Shown: positions 41,479 through 49,556 of the stretch, in pieces | Layout of the letters: each line of letters opens with the position of its first letter | Numbering within the stretch: the stretch's first letter is position 1 | Origin: Maribacter sp. MJ134 | GTDB lineage: Bacteria > Bacteroidota > Bacteroidia > Flavobacteriales > Flavobacteriaceae | NCBI RefSeq assembly: GCF_003970695.1 | Contig: NZ_CP034570.1 | Span: 1-64,000 of the forward strand | Direction: 5' to 3' | Length of the DNA stretch: 64,000 bases | The notes under the pieces: model-generated | Seen by the model: only the letters and a program-made list of their open reading frames with translations | Databases searched by the model: none | What the model was told of the DNA's origin: nothing | Position numbers and translations under genes: made by a program

Positions 41479-41992
41479 GTAACAAGTTTTTTTTCACGAT
41501 GCGGAACACAGCAAGTAAAATACCTATTCCGATTGCCAATAAATTCAATTTTAATTTTTCGCTATTTTGAATTTTATGATATTCATTAATTCCGACGTAT
41601 TTATTCATGAGAAATATAAAACCTAACGGAATTAAGAAGAAAAGAAGTGCATGAAAAAAATCTGTTGCGTCTTCTATTCCGTTTTCGATTATGCTTCTTA
41701 CTCCGTTTGTAATTAGGAAGAAGAACCATCCAGAAATTAAAGTCCATCCAACTTTGTTTTTTAAAAAGAGTCCAATGCCTAATACTGATGCTGCTAGTGC
41801 TGCAGTAAATATGTCAGTAATTTTTAGGGCATATAGGAAATTTGCTAAGTCCAGTTTTTGATTCCCGTCAAATACGTTTTTGAAAAATTTATCAAATTCA
41901 GTTATTTCCCATATCCAGATTCCCAAAACTAAAATGAAGAGTAGGGAGTAAATTCCAAGAGTAATATGTCGGTTAGTTAAATGCTTTTTCAA
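41465..41992 (-). CDS. four-TM membrane protein (cassette)
   Basis: 175 aa with about four or five hydrophobic helices (ITLGIYSLLFILVLGIWIW, IFTAALAASVLGIGLFL, WTLISGWFFFLITNGV, FHALLFFLIPLGFIFLM, LLAIGIGILLAVF). Not recognised. The last residues (QQNL) and the stop are supplied by site S18. Confidence 0.65.
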   Translation of the reverse strand: MKKHLTNRHITLGIYSLLFILVLGIWIWEITEFDKFFKNVFDGNQKLDLANFLYALKITDIFTAALAASVLGIGLFLKNKVGWTLISGWFFFLITNGVRSIIENGIEDATDFFHALLFFLIPLGFIFLMNKYVGINEYHKIQNSEKLKLNLLAIGIGILLAVFRIVKKNLLQQNL

Positions 41993-42002
41993 AATTTGTT
42001 AC

Positions 42003-42190
42003 AACGGTTCGGCTAAGCGTAGTGCGGAGGCAAGGAAACTTTTCGTTTCCGTCTGCGTACGAAGCTAAAGCTTATTGTTTCGATTTATTTTTTCTATTCT
42101 AAAGCTAAATCCATAAGATTTAGCGACATTATAAATATACACAGACCTTTCGGTTTAATCCTAAAGTCCGCATTACGTTTAGGTATTGTT
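42003..42190. repeat. attC-like site S19 (subtype B)
   Basis: CTAAGCGTAGTGCGG and CCGCATTACGTTTAG outer arms. It ends in GTTAGCTGTA. Confidence 0.7.
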
Positions 42191-42301
42191 AGCTGTAGTC
42201 TTTCTTTTGCACACTTCTATTCATTATGTCTTTTTATACCATTTGAGTGATGTCCGTCTACATTAACTTACTCGTAATCCGTTTACATTTGAGTCAATTT
42301 T

Positions 42302-42376
42302 TTAAAGGACAAATCCATAAATAGTTACTACAAGGCCTGCTAGAATGATTGCCCAAATATCTATTTCAAATTCCAT
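42302..42376 (-). CDS. 24-aa hydrophobic peptide (cassette), tentative
   Basis: MEFEIDIW followed by one TM helix (AIILAGLVVTIYGFVL). It starts 20 bp after the stop of the 53-aa gene. It may be a third small gene or chance. Confidence 0.25.
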   Translation of the reverse strand: MEFEIDIWAIILAGLVVTIYGFVL

Positions 42377-42395
42377 TCTTCTCCAAAAATCAAAA

Positions 42396-42557
42396 TTACT
42401 CTCCCACTTTATTGAACACAGATTTCTTCCATTTCTTTTTTTCATTAACGATAAGCCATATGATTCCAATTATTAGTAGCGTAATACCAAGTAAAAAAAT
42501 CAAAACGTTTTTAGGAATAGAACTATTCCAGTCCAAAATTAAAAGAAGATAGTTCAT
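42396..42557 (-). CDS. small membrane protein, 53 aa (cassette)
   Basis: One strong TM helix (VLIFLLGITLLIIGIIWLIV) and a Lys-rich tail (NEKKKWKKSVFNKVGE). ATG 42555-42557 is 6 bp after the stop of the gene at 42563, so the two form a short operon. Function unknown. Confidence 0.5.
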   Translation of the reverse strand: MNYLLLILDWNSSIPKNVLIFLLGITLLIIGIIWLIVNEKKKWKKSVFNKVGE

Positions 42558-42562
42558 TAGTT

Positions 42563-43075
42563 TTATGTCAGATTCTTACGTTTTACTATGTATGCTAGAA
42601 ATCCAGCCACAATAAATCCAAAACCTGCTATCATAGAGGAAGGCCCTTGTTCGCGAAGAATAACATCTCGAGATTTTAAGTAGTCGTTTTTAGAGTCAGA
42701 TATTGAAATTGCTAATATTCTTTCATTTTGCTCATTTAATAATTCGCGCTGTTCCTTGAGAATCTCAATTGACAGCTTATGTCCTGAATTCACTATTTGT
42801 TCAAACCTTGACTTGTCAAACAGATTTATATGATTCGCGCTAATTTGAAAGTCATTCTCATAGTCCATGAATTTGAAAATATATCTTTTTCCGTCTGACC
42901 TCCAGCCTGAATTGTCTATAAAGGAATAATTCTGAACTATTCCAGTAACATTTATCAAATCCGTTTTGCTATTCAATTTCGGCTTGTCGAAATGCATATA
43001 AAAACATCCAACAGCGAAAAGTAGACAGAAAATGGCTCCAAAATATTTATCTGTGAGTTTTAAATATTCCTTCAT
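42563..43075 (-). CDS. membrane protein, TM at both ends (cassette)
   Basis: 170 aa from ATG 43073-43075. An N-terminal TM helix (YFGAIFCLLFAVGCFYMHF) is followed by a domain of about 95 residues (VTGIVQNYSFIDNSGWRSDG) and a helix with HKLSIEILKEQRELLNEQNE. A C-terminal TM helix (MIAGFGFIVAGFLAYIV) then ends in KRKNLT. The core is probably extracytoplasmic. Not recognised. Upstream extension to 43141 is site S20. Confidence 0.65.
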   Translation of the reverse strand: MKEYLKLTDKYFGAIFCLLFAVGCFYMHFDKPKLNSKTDLINVTGIVQNYSFIDNSGWRSDGKRYIFKFMDYENDFQISANHINLFDKSRFEQIVNSGHKLSIEILKEQRELLNEQNERILAISISDSKNDYLKSRDVILREQGPSSMIAGFGFIVAGFLAYIVKRKNLT

Positions 43076-43108
43076 ACTTTCTTTGAGGATATTTTTTGAG
43101 ATTACAGC

Positions 43109-43300
43109 TAACGGTTCGGCTATGGCAAGTAGGGCAGGCAAGGAAACTTTTCGTTTCCGTCTGGTCTGCGAGCCAGAGCTTTTTGTTTTGTAATTATTTT
43201 TTCTTTTTTAATTGCCAAATCCAAAAGATTTGGCGGACTTAGCAAACACGCCCAAGCCTTTAAATATAGCATTTTTGCCCTATTTGCTATAGGTATTGTT
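43109..43300. repeat. attC-like site S20 (subtype D)
   Basis: CTATGGCAAGTAGGGC and GCCCTATTTGCTATAG outer arms. It joins TACAGCTAAC to GTTGCCACC. Confidence 0.7.
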
Positions 43301-43308
43301 GCCACCAG

Positions 43309-43962
43309 TTATTTTATCCCCCTCACCTTTTCAACCGGCTCTGTGAGATAGTTAAATTCAAGCTTTTTCATTTTATGAACCGGACTATCAAATCCAACAA
43401 TAAAATCTCCACTAAATGACCTTAAATCTAATACCCGAAATTTCTTTTTGTATTTAGTCAATGTATGCTTTTTCAAATCTACAATTACGATTTTCTGAAA
43501 TGTCCCATGAAAGAAATTCTTTTCCCAAATCGGAATCGCCACTTTCAATCCGTTTCGAGTCCAGATAGCTGGCCCTCCGCACCATTTATCTATAAGAACA
43601 TTATCCAATTCAATGGAGGAAAGTTTACAGATTCCTCCAATCGGCGCCCCCATTCCAATTTCCACAAGGTTTGTGTACTCTAATGTCCCTTTTTTTTCGT
43701 CCACTTGTCCGTTTGAGTTTTCATTTGGAAAGTCCCAAGGGTTTGGATATTTTAGAGAGTCAGTTGAGTATCCAACCATTCTACCTATTGAAAGTTCATC
43801 AAATTTTAGTGCTTCTAAAATTATTCTTGCAGTGTACTTATCCTTCTTTTTCGATGCATCAAAAAGGTCCATTAATCCACTGGTAAAAAGGCGTTCATTA
43901 CCTGACATACCTTCAATTCCAATAACATTATTTGCTTTTTCGTAGATTTCCTTTTTCGTCAT
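43309..43962 (-). CDS. protein of unknown function, recombinase-proximal cassette
   Basis: 217 aa, soluble, no signal peptide. A helical first third (KKEIYEKANNVIGIEGMSGN, TSGLMDLFDASKKKDKYT) precedes a beta-rich remainder (VEIGMGAPIGGICKLSSIEL, VAIPIWEKNFFHGTFQKIV). Not recognised. Its cassette (GTTGCCACC at 43298 to GGTGGCAAC at 43972) is the first after the recombinase, so by integron logic it is the most recently acquired one. Confidence 0.65.
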   Translation of the reverse strand: MTKKEIYEKANNVIGIEGMSGNERLFTSGLMDLFDASKKKDKYTARIILEALKFDELSIGRMVGYSTDSLKYPNPWDFPNENSNGQVDEKKGTLEYTNLVEIGMGAPIGGICKLSSIELDNVLIDKWCGGPAIWTRNGLKVAIPIWEKNFFHGTFQKIVIVDLKKHTLTKYKKKFRVLDLRSFSGDFIVGFDSPVHKMKKLEFNYLTEPVEKVRGIK

Positions 43963-43977
43963 TTTATAATTGGTGGC

Positions 43978-44010
43978 AACAATTGGATAGCATCATTGAT
44001 GCTATCCTGC
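43978..44010. other. candidate primary attachment site (attI-like)
   Basis: Perfect palindrome GGATAGCATCA (43985-43995) with TGATGCTATCC (43997-44007), between the first cassette word GGTGGCAAC and the recombinase stop at 44022. It is unlike the long cassette sites. It could instead be a terminator, though no U-run follows. Confidence 0.45.
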
Positions 44011-44021
44011 TTATGTGCACA

Positions 44022-45167
44022 CTAAGATAATAAATCTTTGATGTCCATAAATGATCTGTCTGCTACATGGGTGTAGATTTCTGTGGTTTTGGTAGAACTA
44101 TGTCCCAGAAGTAATTGAATGTGTCTAATATCGGTTCCGCTCTCTAAAAGATGGGTCGCAAAACTATGCCTTAACATATGCGGGGTTACTTTTTTTAGAA
44201 TGCCGGCTTTTTTTGCTGCCGCATCAACTATATTCAATACGCTTGTACCGCTATATTTACCTCTTTTTGCTCCTTCGAAAAGGTATTTGCTTGGTCTATA
44301 CTCCTTATAATACTTTTGTAAGTCCTTAAGAATGCGTGGGCTAAGAACACTATACCTGTCCTTATTCCCTTTGGCGTTCTTAATATTAATCATCATTCTT
44401 TTACTATCGATATCAGTTACGAGGAGATTCAAAAGCTCCCCACGACGAAGTCCAGAGGAGTAGAGAAGACCTATAATACATTTATGTTTTATATTATTGG
44501 CACACTCCATGATATTGATGACTTCTTCTTTTGATAGAACCTTCGGTAATGGGTTCTGTTTTCGGGGTCTTTCAATAGAGTAAAACCTATTGGGCATACC
44601 TAAAACTATCTCATAAAAAAATTTGATACTATTTACCGCCAAGTTTACATAAGAGTTCGATTTTTTCTCTTGAATCAATTTTTGTAGATAATTTCGGACA
44701 TCCATTTCGTTAAGATCAGTTGGATCTGTATCGTAATAATGATTGATAAAAGCCTCAAAGCAAGAAACATAATTGCGGACGGTACTTTCTGCATAACGCT
44801 TCAACTCGAGTTTAAGCAAGTACTCTTCAGGACAGTATTTATAGCCTTTTTTCGCAGGTCGATTTCTGATTTTTTCCAGATTTACCTCGGGATTATCCCT
44901 ACTAACAATACGTTCAGCAAAAAAATAATTTCCATTCACCCAAGCCACTCCGCGAAATGTTTTAAATAGGAGCTCAAGATTGGTTTTATTGTTCGGTATG
45001 TAGAACATGCCAAATCCTTTACTCCAAGATACGTTTGGTAATGAATCGATCAAGGCCTGTACAACTTTGTTGGTGTTGAACTGAAGACCAATACATTTAT
45101 GATTATCAATAAGCAAGTGTTTTAAAGTGATAGAGCGATTTGAATCCATAACGATAGTTTTTTCCAA
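44022..45167 (-). CDS. XerC/IntI-like tyrosine recombinase next to the cassette array
   Basis: 381 aa. An N-terminal extension (1-100; LKHLLIDNHKCIGLQFNTNK) is common in Bacteroidota recombinases of this type. It is followed by a SAM-like domain (110-195) and the catalytic domain. Arg I is in YSSGLRRGEL, box II in HMLRHSFATHLLESGTDIRH, the second His in LGHSSTKTT and Tyr in IYTHV. The box II region is close to integron integrases (HTLRHSFATALL), but the extra helix IntI proteins carry between the boxes is not apparent. It lies 42 bp from the first cassette with the same orientation, so it is the best candidate for cassette integration and excision. Confidence 0.75.
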   Translation of the reverse strand: MEKTIVMDSNRSITLKHLLIDNHKCIGLQFNTNKVVQALIDSLPNVSWSKGFGMFYIPNNKTNLELLFKTFRGVAWVNGNYFFAERIVSRDNPEVNLEKIRNRPAKKGYKYCPEEYLLKLELKRYAESTVRNYVSCFEAFINHYYDTDPTDLNEMDVRNYLQKLIQEKKSNSYVNLAVNSIKFFYEIVLGMPNRFYSIERPRKQNPLPKVLSKEEVINIMECANNIKHKCIIGLLYSSGLRRGELLNLLVTDIDSKRMMINIKNAKGNKDRYSVLSPRILKDLQKYYKEYRPSKYLFEGAKRGKYSGTSVLNIVDAAAKKAGILKKVTPHMLRHSFATHLLESGTDIRHIQLLLGHSSTKTTEIYTHVADRSFMDIKDLLS

Positions 45168-45241
45168 AGTAGAGGTTACTTTTGATTTAATCGTATCTTA
45201 ATCGAATAGAATACGTATAAATATCACTTAATTTGTCAATA

Positions 45242-45619
45242 ATGAGAATTCATAAAGAATGTTTCCATTGTGCTAAGGCACTTACGGGTAGAACCGATAA
45301 GAAATTTTGCGACTCACATTGTAAAAGTGCATATCAGTACAAAAAGGAGAAGGAGAGTCCAGAAAGGTTTTATAACAAAGTGGATAACCAACTAAAACTC
45401 AACAGAAAGATACTTAAGGAATTCAATAAAGGCGGTAAAGTGACTATCAGAGCTAAGGTTCTTATAGAATTAGGTTTTAACCCAAAATTCTTTACGCACT
45501 ATTGGAAAAACCAAAAAGGGGAGGTATATCTATTCGTTTACGAATATGGGTTTTTGAAAAAGAATGAAAATGGAAAGGAGAAATATGTTCTAGTTACTTG
45601 GCAAGAATATATGAATTAG
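45242..45619 (+). CDS. small zinc-ribbon protein
   Basis: 125 aa from ATG 45242, preferred over a TTG at 45233. The N-terminal Cys motif is CFHCAKALTGRTDKKFCDSH (CxxC, then CxxxC), probably binding zinc. Lys-rich helices follow, then a C-terminal strand region ending VLVTWQEYMN. Similar small proteins are frequent beside mobile elements of Flavobacteriia as far as I recall. It is divergent from the recombinase, sharing about 75 bp of promoter region. Confidence 0.65.
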   Translation: MRIHKECFHCAKALTGRTDKKFCDSHCKSAYQYKKEKESPERFYNKVDNQLKLNRKILKEFNKGGKVTIRAKVLIELGFNPKFFTHYWKNQKGEVYLFVYEYGFLKKNENGKEKYVLVTWQEYMN

Positions 45620-45771
45620 AATTTTAGGAATCAAAATTCCGATAAATCCTCTTTGTAAAAGACGCCTAAAATTTGCATCCAAATGTGCGATTTTCGATTA
45701 AACTATTTTCATCTATTGTCAGGTGTTTTCAAATTTGGGAAGACCGGAAATCATTTACCATATTGGAATCT

Positions 45772-46043
45772 ATGAATGTTATCTGCATCGAGGAAAAAGC
45801 TTTTTACGCCCTATGGGATAGGATGTCCAATCCCAATTGGAAATCAACGCTGACTATAAATGGATAGTCAAAAAAGAAGCAAAGCGGTTATTAGGAATAA
45901 AATCGGATACCACCCTACAAAAATTGCGTTACGAAGGCCATATAAGTTTTTCACAGCCCGAAAGGAAACACATTCTTTACGACCGCGATTTTATCAACGA
46001 TTATCTTGAGGCGCATGTGTTGGAGCCTTTTAAATGCAAATAA
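45772..46043 (+). pseudogene. frameshifted excisionase-like HTH protein
   Basis: The first part (MNVICIEEKAFYALWDRM) reads from ATG 45772. The second part (INADYKWIVKKEAKRLLGIK, DTTLQKLRYEGHISFSQPE) lies in another frame up to 46043. Joined, they give a protein of about 90 aa like the MerR/excisionase-type proteins of Bacteroidota mobile elements. The break is near 45830. The second frame could start at TTG 45837 and be used alone. It would be expected to help excision by the integrase at 49557. Confidence 0.6.
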
Positions 46044-46163
46044 TTTCTTCTTGCTTCGGTTGAATTTGAAAAATCTTCAGCCTACACTTTTTCTCATTAT
46101 GTTTCTTTGAAGGATAAACCCTAAAAATTGAGTTTACTTTAAAGCAAAGGATTTTCATATCTT

Positions 46164-46611
46164 TTAATTAGGACATAGACTTGTTCGGCCATGTTCCTGC
46201 GGAAGTCTTGCAAAATTTCCACTCCTATCCTCCCGAGCGGGCGACCTTCGCCCGCCCGCTTTCGGTCGTCTTTCCGTTTCAATTTTGCACGACCCCCTCG
46301 CTGCCGCGCAAAAGAACAAGCGGCGAAAAGGCCGCTTGCTCTTTTCTCTCCCCACCCACAAAAAACCTGAACACTTCCGTATTTCTTTCCATTTTTTCAA
46401 CACCATATTAGACCATATTAAAACTACTATATGTACCCATTTGAACCCAAATGATCTTATCTGATTTTAGGTGTTAAATAATTGATTATAAGTTGGTTAT
46501 ATTTTATGATGATTATATATATTTATCCGTGAAACGGATAGCGAGGTGTATTCTAAGTAACTTAGAATTATCTACTTCTGGCGAAGTGTTTTGCTCCGAA
46601 AAGCAATAAAA
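46164..46611. other. oriT-like intergenic region upstream of mobC
   Basis: About 570 bp without a gene (46044-46611). It contains GC-rich inverted repeats GCGGGCGA/TCGCCCGC (about 46219-46237) and AAGCGGC/GGCCGCTT (about 46318-46336), ATCCGT/ACGGAT at about 46525-46539, the perfect palindrome TTCTAAGTAACTTAGAA at 46551-46567, and TTGCT/AGCAA near 46591-46605. Position directly before mobC and the relaxase suggests the transfer origin; the nick site is not identifiable by eye. Confidence 0.45.
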
Positions 46612-46998
46612 ATGGAACAACGGAAAAGAGGTCGAAAACTATTGGGAAACAGGAAGCGGCACCATAATATTATGCTTCGGTTCAACGATACGGAATACGA
46701 AAAATTGAAGCAACTATGCGAATCGTACCAACTGGATATTTCCAAAAGGGGAACGGTAAGTCCGCTACTCAGAAGATTGATCTTGCAACAAGGGGCAGCG
46801 GAAAAGGATAGGCTCCCCGACACTTCGAACCTTGCCTATCATTTCAATAAAATAGGAAACAATATCAACCAATTGGTCAAGCTGGCACACCATAAAAATC
46901 TGAGAAGCCCTAACAGTAGTTTGCACAACGAAATACAAAAAACCAATGAATTGCTTTACCAACTTTTGGAAATCGCGAACGAAGAAAAACTGGGATGA
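46612..46998 (+). CDS. mobC: MobC-like relaxosome protein
   Basis: 128 aa from ATG 46612. A basic N-terminus (EQRKRGRKLLGNRKRHHNIM) is followed by a ribbon-helix-helix-like stretch (LRFNDTEYEKLKQLCESYQL) and the typical MobC word GNNINQLVKLAH. MobC proteins bind oriT and help the relaxase to open the strands. The stop overlaps the relaxase start (ATGA), so the two are co-translated. Confidence 0.8.
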   Translation: MEQRKRGRKLLGNRKRHHNIMLRFNDTEYEKLKQLCESYQLDISKRGTVSPLLRRLILQQGAAEKDRLPDTSNLAYHFNKIGNNINQLVKLAHHKNLRSPNSSLHNEIQKTNELLYQLLEIANEEKLG

Positions 46999-49307
46999 TA
47001 GCAAAGCTGATTTATGGGGATACCTGTCGAGGAACGATGAAGTACGTTCTTGGAAAAGAGGGAATGCGAATACTGGGTTACGGCAATATATTTTCGCAGA
47101 ACATATCGCCAAAGTTCTTTGAAAACGTATTACATTTTCAGGGACAGCGCAACGCTACAAAAAACCGTTATGCACACATCAGCTTGAACCTTCCCCATGG
47201 GGAACACTTGGACGACAAGACCTTCCTAAAAATATCCGAAGAGTACATGGAGAATATGGGCTACAGGGAGCAGCCCTACGTTGTTGTCAGACATACGGAT
47301 ACCGAGCATGAACACGTCCATATCGTAACGACCAATGTAAAGGAAGATGGAAAAGTACTCGGCACCTTCAACAGCCATAGAAGGAGTATGTCGACGCGGC
47401 AACACCTGGAGAAGAAATACGGCCTCTCCCCCGCACCCACAACGAAACAGAAAAGACAGCTGCCGATATACCGATTACCCGAACTACAGTTCGGAATGGA
47501 TGCGGAAAAAGGAACAAAATATTACTTACAGGATGTACTCAACAGCATCAACCAAAAATACAAAGTGCGCAGTTTCGATGAACTGGAAAGATTGGTCAAA
47601 CCCTATCATATCGAAGTCAAACAGACCAAGAACGAATCTGGAAGGATAGGGGTAAAGTACGGAGTGGACAACCAAAAAGGTTATCGAACAAATTTCATCA
47701 ATGGCTCCGAGGTTCACCGTAACCTAAGCGGCCCAAAACTGCAAAAGGTCTTCGACATACATTCAAAATCGAAGTTGTTACCGATGCAACGCAAACGCCT
47801 CTTGAAACAGATAGAAACGACCTATGACCTTTTCCGAACCATCCAACCACATGACCTTGAGGAAGTCCTAAAGGAATATCAGGGAATCGACATCAAACTG
47901 GACATAAAAGGAGATGTTATCGAGGGGTACACGGTCTTTGACAAATCGCGCTTTGTTTTTAGGGCAAGGGAACTTTCCAGAAATATCCGAATGCAAAAAC
48001 GTTTGGACATTTTCGGCAGTGGGGACAAACCTACTCAAATCGATATCGAAAGCAAGCAGTTCAGATTGGAAGTCCAAAAAGTTATAAAAGAGGCATTGAC
48101 GACATCCTATCTGAAATCCCAGAAACAACAAGGACTGCTATCCGAACATATCGAGAATATGAAGTTCAGGGATATCGTTCCGAACTTGTTGGTCTCGGAA
48201 AGACATATTTTTTTGGAATGCTACATCCCAAAAAATAAAAGGACGGAATTCAGGAAAGCCCTAAAAAAGACCTTTCTGATTGTCAGGGAAAGGTTGTATG
48301 AACTCGAGACCAAGAAGGAGAAGGCCGCTCTGCAAGACATATTCACTCTCATAGGCAAGGTATTGAAAAATAAAATCTTCAATGTCGGCACGGAGCAAGG
48401 TAGCGTCCGTCTTTTGTTCCAAGCTTTGGGCATAAAGTATTGTAATGACCAATTGTCCTTTACGAATTCTGACAGGCATACGATTCCCGTAAAGTTGGGC
48501 AAACTATCTTTTCCGGAATCTATGGAGAACTATGTGTCCTCGGGCTTTGTCCGTCAAAACCATTTGATTCTGGAAATGTTATCGGAACAGTCTTCCGAAA
48601 GCGGTCCGAAGCTGACGGCCACCGCTATGTTCCTGCCGATGATATTCCCTAAGCTTTATAAAAGAATGAATTCTGTTTACAAAAAGCAATATGAGAGTGT
48701 CGCTCTAGAAACATATGTAAAAGATGCCGAACGTATGCATGCGCCTTTTGAAAAATCACCGAAGGACTATATTGCACACTTCAATGCCAAAGGTTTCTAT
48801 TTTGTAAAAGGGAAAGACGGGTTAAGGGTAAAGTCGATTTATACAGGCAACGAATCGAGCCATACCTTGTCCAGAAGAACAAGCCTTTATTTGGGTTCGA
48901 TTCCCGATTTAACTAACGTTTTGCAGCAACAAAAACCCGTCATCCAAGACCTATTGGAAGAGGGTAGGAGCAATCTGAAGAATCTATGGGCAGGGCATTT
49001 GATGGAAAGGGGAATGTACGATAAGGTCGCCTTTATGCTAACTGCAGAAAAAGCATACCCGAACCTGCACCGGAAAATAGTGCAGTACCATATGGACAAC
49101 GGACTTCGAGAAAGTGTGAACGCGGCATCATCGAGGCAAACCGATATCCAACAAAAACGATTGCTCAGAAAAGGTTTTTATGCCGTTAGCACTTTATTGG
49201 GCAGTAGGGGCAAGAAAACCGAAGAAGTCTATAACGGGTTCAATGATGAATTTACGGATTTTACAAAATCCAAAAGGAAAGGTATGGGCATGGGACTTCC
49301 ATGGTAA
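46995..49307 (+). CDS. relaxase/mobilization nuclease (MobP/MobB-like)
   Basis: 770 aa. The relaxase domain occupies residues 1-150, with YGDTCRGTMKYVLGK near the start and the histidine triad in HTDTEHEHVHIV (about 99-110), which coordinates the metal. The Tyr nucleophile is probably in the N-terminal part. The remaining 600 residues have no recognised domain. It nicks oriT and pilots the strand in conjugative mobilization. There is no type IV secretion gene in the window, so the island would need a helper or genes outside the window. Confidence 0.85.
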   Translation: MIAKLIYGDTCRGTMKYVLGKEGMRILGYGNIFSQNISPKFFENVLHFQGQRNATKNRYAHISLNLPHGEHLDDKTFLKISEEYMENMGYREQPYVVVRHTDTEHEHVHIVTTNVKEDGKVLGTFNSHRRSMSTRQHLEKKYGLSPAPTTKQKRQLPIYRLPELQFGMDAEKGTKYYLQDVLNSINQKYKVRSFDELERLVKPYHIEVKQTKNESGRIGVKYGVDNQKGYRTNFINGSEVHRNLSGPKLQKVFDIHSKSKLLPMQRKRLLKQIETTYDLFRTIQPHDLEEVLKEYQGIDIKLDIKGDVIEGYTVFDKSRFVFRARELSRNIRMQKRLDIFGSGDKPTQIDIESKQFRLEVQKVIKEALTTSYLKSQKQQGLLSEHIENMKFRDIVPNLLVSERHIFLECYIPKNKRTEFRKALKKTFLIVRERLYELETKKEKAALQDIFTLIGKVLKNKIFNVGTEQGSVRLLFQALGIKYCNDQLSFTNSDRHTIPVKLGKLSFPESMENYVSSGFVRQNHLILEMLSEQSSESGPKLTATAMFLPMIFPKLYKRMNSVYKKQYESVALETYVKDAERMHAPFEKSPKDYIAHFNAKGFYFVKGKDGLRVKSIYTGNESSHTLSRRTSLYLGSIPDLTNVLQQQKPVIQDLLEEGRSNLKNLWAGHLMERGMYDKVAFMLTAEKAYPNLHRKIVQYHMDNGLRESVNAASSRQTDIQQKRLLRKGFYAVSTLLGSRGKKTEEVYNGFNDEFTDFTKSKRKGMGMGLPW

Positions 49308-49325
49308 AACTTGAAGAGGAATTTT

Positions 49326-49347
49326 GCGCCCTGATGGGCGCTTTTTT
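49326..49347 (+). terminator. terminator after the relaxase
   Basis: GCGCCC TGAT GGGCGC followed by TTTTTT. Behind it, the remainder to 49556 holds only the inverted repeat CGGAGTTTCTT (49403-49413) with AAGAAACTCCG (49440-49450). Confidence 0.85.
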
Positions 49348-49556
49348 GTGGATAGGGAGAGAAGAGGGGTGGTGTGCCGAGCAAAGGTTCGGTCGCGCCC
49401 TACGGAGTTTCTTCTTTACGCTTATCTACCGAAACGCTAAAGAAACTCCGCAGGATCCACGCGCAGGTTAGTTATGGTAAGATTTGGGAAGGACGGAAAA
49501 ATATTCAAAGGAATAGACAATGGGTTTGGTTGTTATCTGAAAGGAAATTAATGAAT

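Larger units (their letters stand above)
18638..43980 (-). other. integron-like gene cassette array
   Basis: About 20 cassettes separated by imperfect palindromes. Each cassette is bounded by complementary words, for example GTTGTACGCT at 22406 with AGCGTACAAC at 22918, GTTACCTGCC at 36562 with GGCAGGTAAC at 37375, and GTTGTAACAA at 41476 with TTGTTACAAC at 41996. The word differs from cassette to cassette but is always complementary within one cassette. This is what integron logic predicts: the leading TTRRRY and the RYYYAAC of the same circle pair. Some words match the integron consensus exactly (GTTAGGC/GCCTAAC around 21539-22222); others start GTTG and do not. Almost all genes point away from the recombinase at 44022. 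Confidence 0.8.

Noticed and set aside
43985..44007. Palindrome as Rho-independent terminator of the recombinase
   Set aside because: Loop of one base and no U-run; an attachment or binding site is at least as likely.
44022..45167. Classical integron integrase IntI
   Set aside because: Arg, His and Tyr boxes fit, but the IntI-specific additional helix between them is not visible, so it is called XerC/IntI-like only.
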